Source of the DNA: Micromonosporaceae bacterium
Lineage (GTDB): Bacteria; Actinomycetota; Actinomycetes; Mycobacteriales; Micromonosporaceae
Length of the DNA stretch: 11,752 nt
Assembly: GCA_019690055.1 (NCBI GenBank)
Contig: JADGGF010000084.1
Span: 1-11,752 of the forward strand
Reading direction: 5' to 3'
Shown: positions 11,473-11,752 of the stretch, in pieces
How positions within the stretch are numbered: the first letter of the stretch is position 1
Layout: every line of letters starts with the position of its first letter
Notes under the pieces: model-generated
Seen by the model: the letters and a program-made list of their open reading frames with translations, nothing else
Told to the model about the DNA's origin: nothing
Databases searched by the model: none
Made by a program: the position numbers and the translations under genes

Positions 11473-11752
11473 CTACGGCAGGTCGGCGACGATCTCCCGA
11501 ATGGGGCGGCGGCGGCCGGTGAAGAACGGGACCTCCTCGCGCACGTGCCGGCGGGCGCCGGCGGCGCGCAGCGCACGCATCAGGTCGACGATGCGGTGCA
11601 GCTCGTCCGCCTCGAACGCGAGCAACCACTCGTAGTCGCCCAGCGCGAACGAAGCGACCGTGTTGGCCTGGACGTCCGGGTAGTCGCGCGCCAGCTGGCC
11701 GTGCTCGACGAGCAGGGCCCGGCGCTCCGCCTCGGGCAGGAGATACCATTCA
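11473..11752 (-). CDS. hemQ: HemQ / coproheme decarboxylase (chlorite dismutase family), C-terminal part
   Basis: The last 92 residues of the gene are visible; the start is beyond the right edge. HemQ (ChdC) oxidatively decarboxylates coproheme to heme b, the last step of the coproporphyrin-dependent heme pathway used by actinobacteria and firmicutes. The visible part begins EWYLLPEAERRALLVEHG, whose His is in the place of the proximal heme ligand, followed by GQLARDYPDVQANTVASFAL, GDYEWLLAFEADELHRIVDL and REEVPFFTGRRRPI, matching the actinobacterial HemQ C-terminus. The full protein is usually about 230 residues, so roughly 60% is missing. The stop is TAG at 11475-11473. Other heme genes may lie just outside the window, but that cannot be seen. 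Confidence 0.93.
   Translation of the reverse strand, partial: EWYLLPEAERRALLVEHGQLARDYPDVQANTVASFALGDYEWLLAFEADELHRIVDLMRALRAAGARRHVREEVPFFTGRRRPIREIVADLP

Overview
The window is about 70% GC, with short intergenic gaps, many GTG starts and actinobacterial gene families. These include a standalone Smr protein, a DUF6886 protein, a PadR/FtsX-type ABC exporter pair and an actinobacterial-type HemQ. It looks like the chromosome of a high-GC actinomycete, plausibly Micromonosporaceae; that family assignment is inference from style and gene content. No RNA gene, insertion sequence, integrase, CRISPR array or plasmid/phage gene was found, and no gap exceeds 300 bases.

Layout. Bases 1-216 hold an 18-bp tandem repeat cut by the left edge, which may encode the tail of a protein, and a hairpin. 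Bases 217-3204 carry four plus-strand genes: a DUF1905 protein, a secreted lipoprotein-like esterase of the LpqC/PHB-depolymerase type, an AadA-like aminoglycoside nucleotidyltransferase, and an uncharacterised protein with DUF4261-like features. Bases 3228-8134 hold a minus-strand block, read from right to left: a large FtsX-type permease, its MacB/LolD-type ATPase, a class III sirtuin and a DUF6886 protein. A PadR repressor gene (8224-8817) is divergent from the permease, and the 89-bp gap between them carries a perfect CATTGT-C-ACAATG palindrome over a possible promoter. To the right on the plus strand lie an Smr protein, an ElaA-type acetyltransferase, a three-helix membrane protein and a Cof-type HAD phosphatase. 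The phosphatase converges on the C-terminal part of HemQ (coproheme decarboxylase), which runs off the right edge.

How the genes work together. PadR and the ABC pair form a familiar regulated-exporter module; the permease stop, ATPase RBS and ATPase start are interlocked. Sirtuin and DUF6886 are separated by 2 nt and are probably co-translated. The rest look like single genes or pairs with housekeeping or stress roles. Seven starts have a -10-like hexamer (A at position 2, T at position 6, three times exactly CAGAAT) ending 6-7 nt before the start codon. This suggests widespread leaderless transcription and helps choose several starts.

I see no clear new multi-gene system. The best leads are the leaderless-promoter pattern, the sirtuin-DUF6886 pair, the AadA homologue lacking a streptomycin-specificity Trp, and the hexapeptide-like repeat at the left edge.
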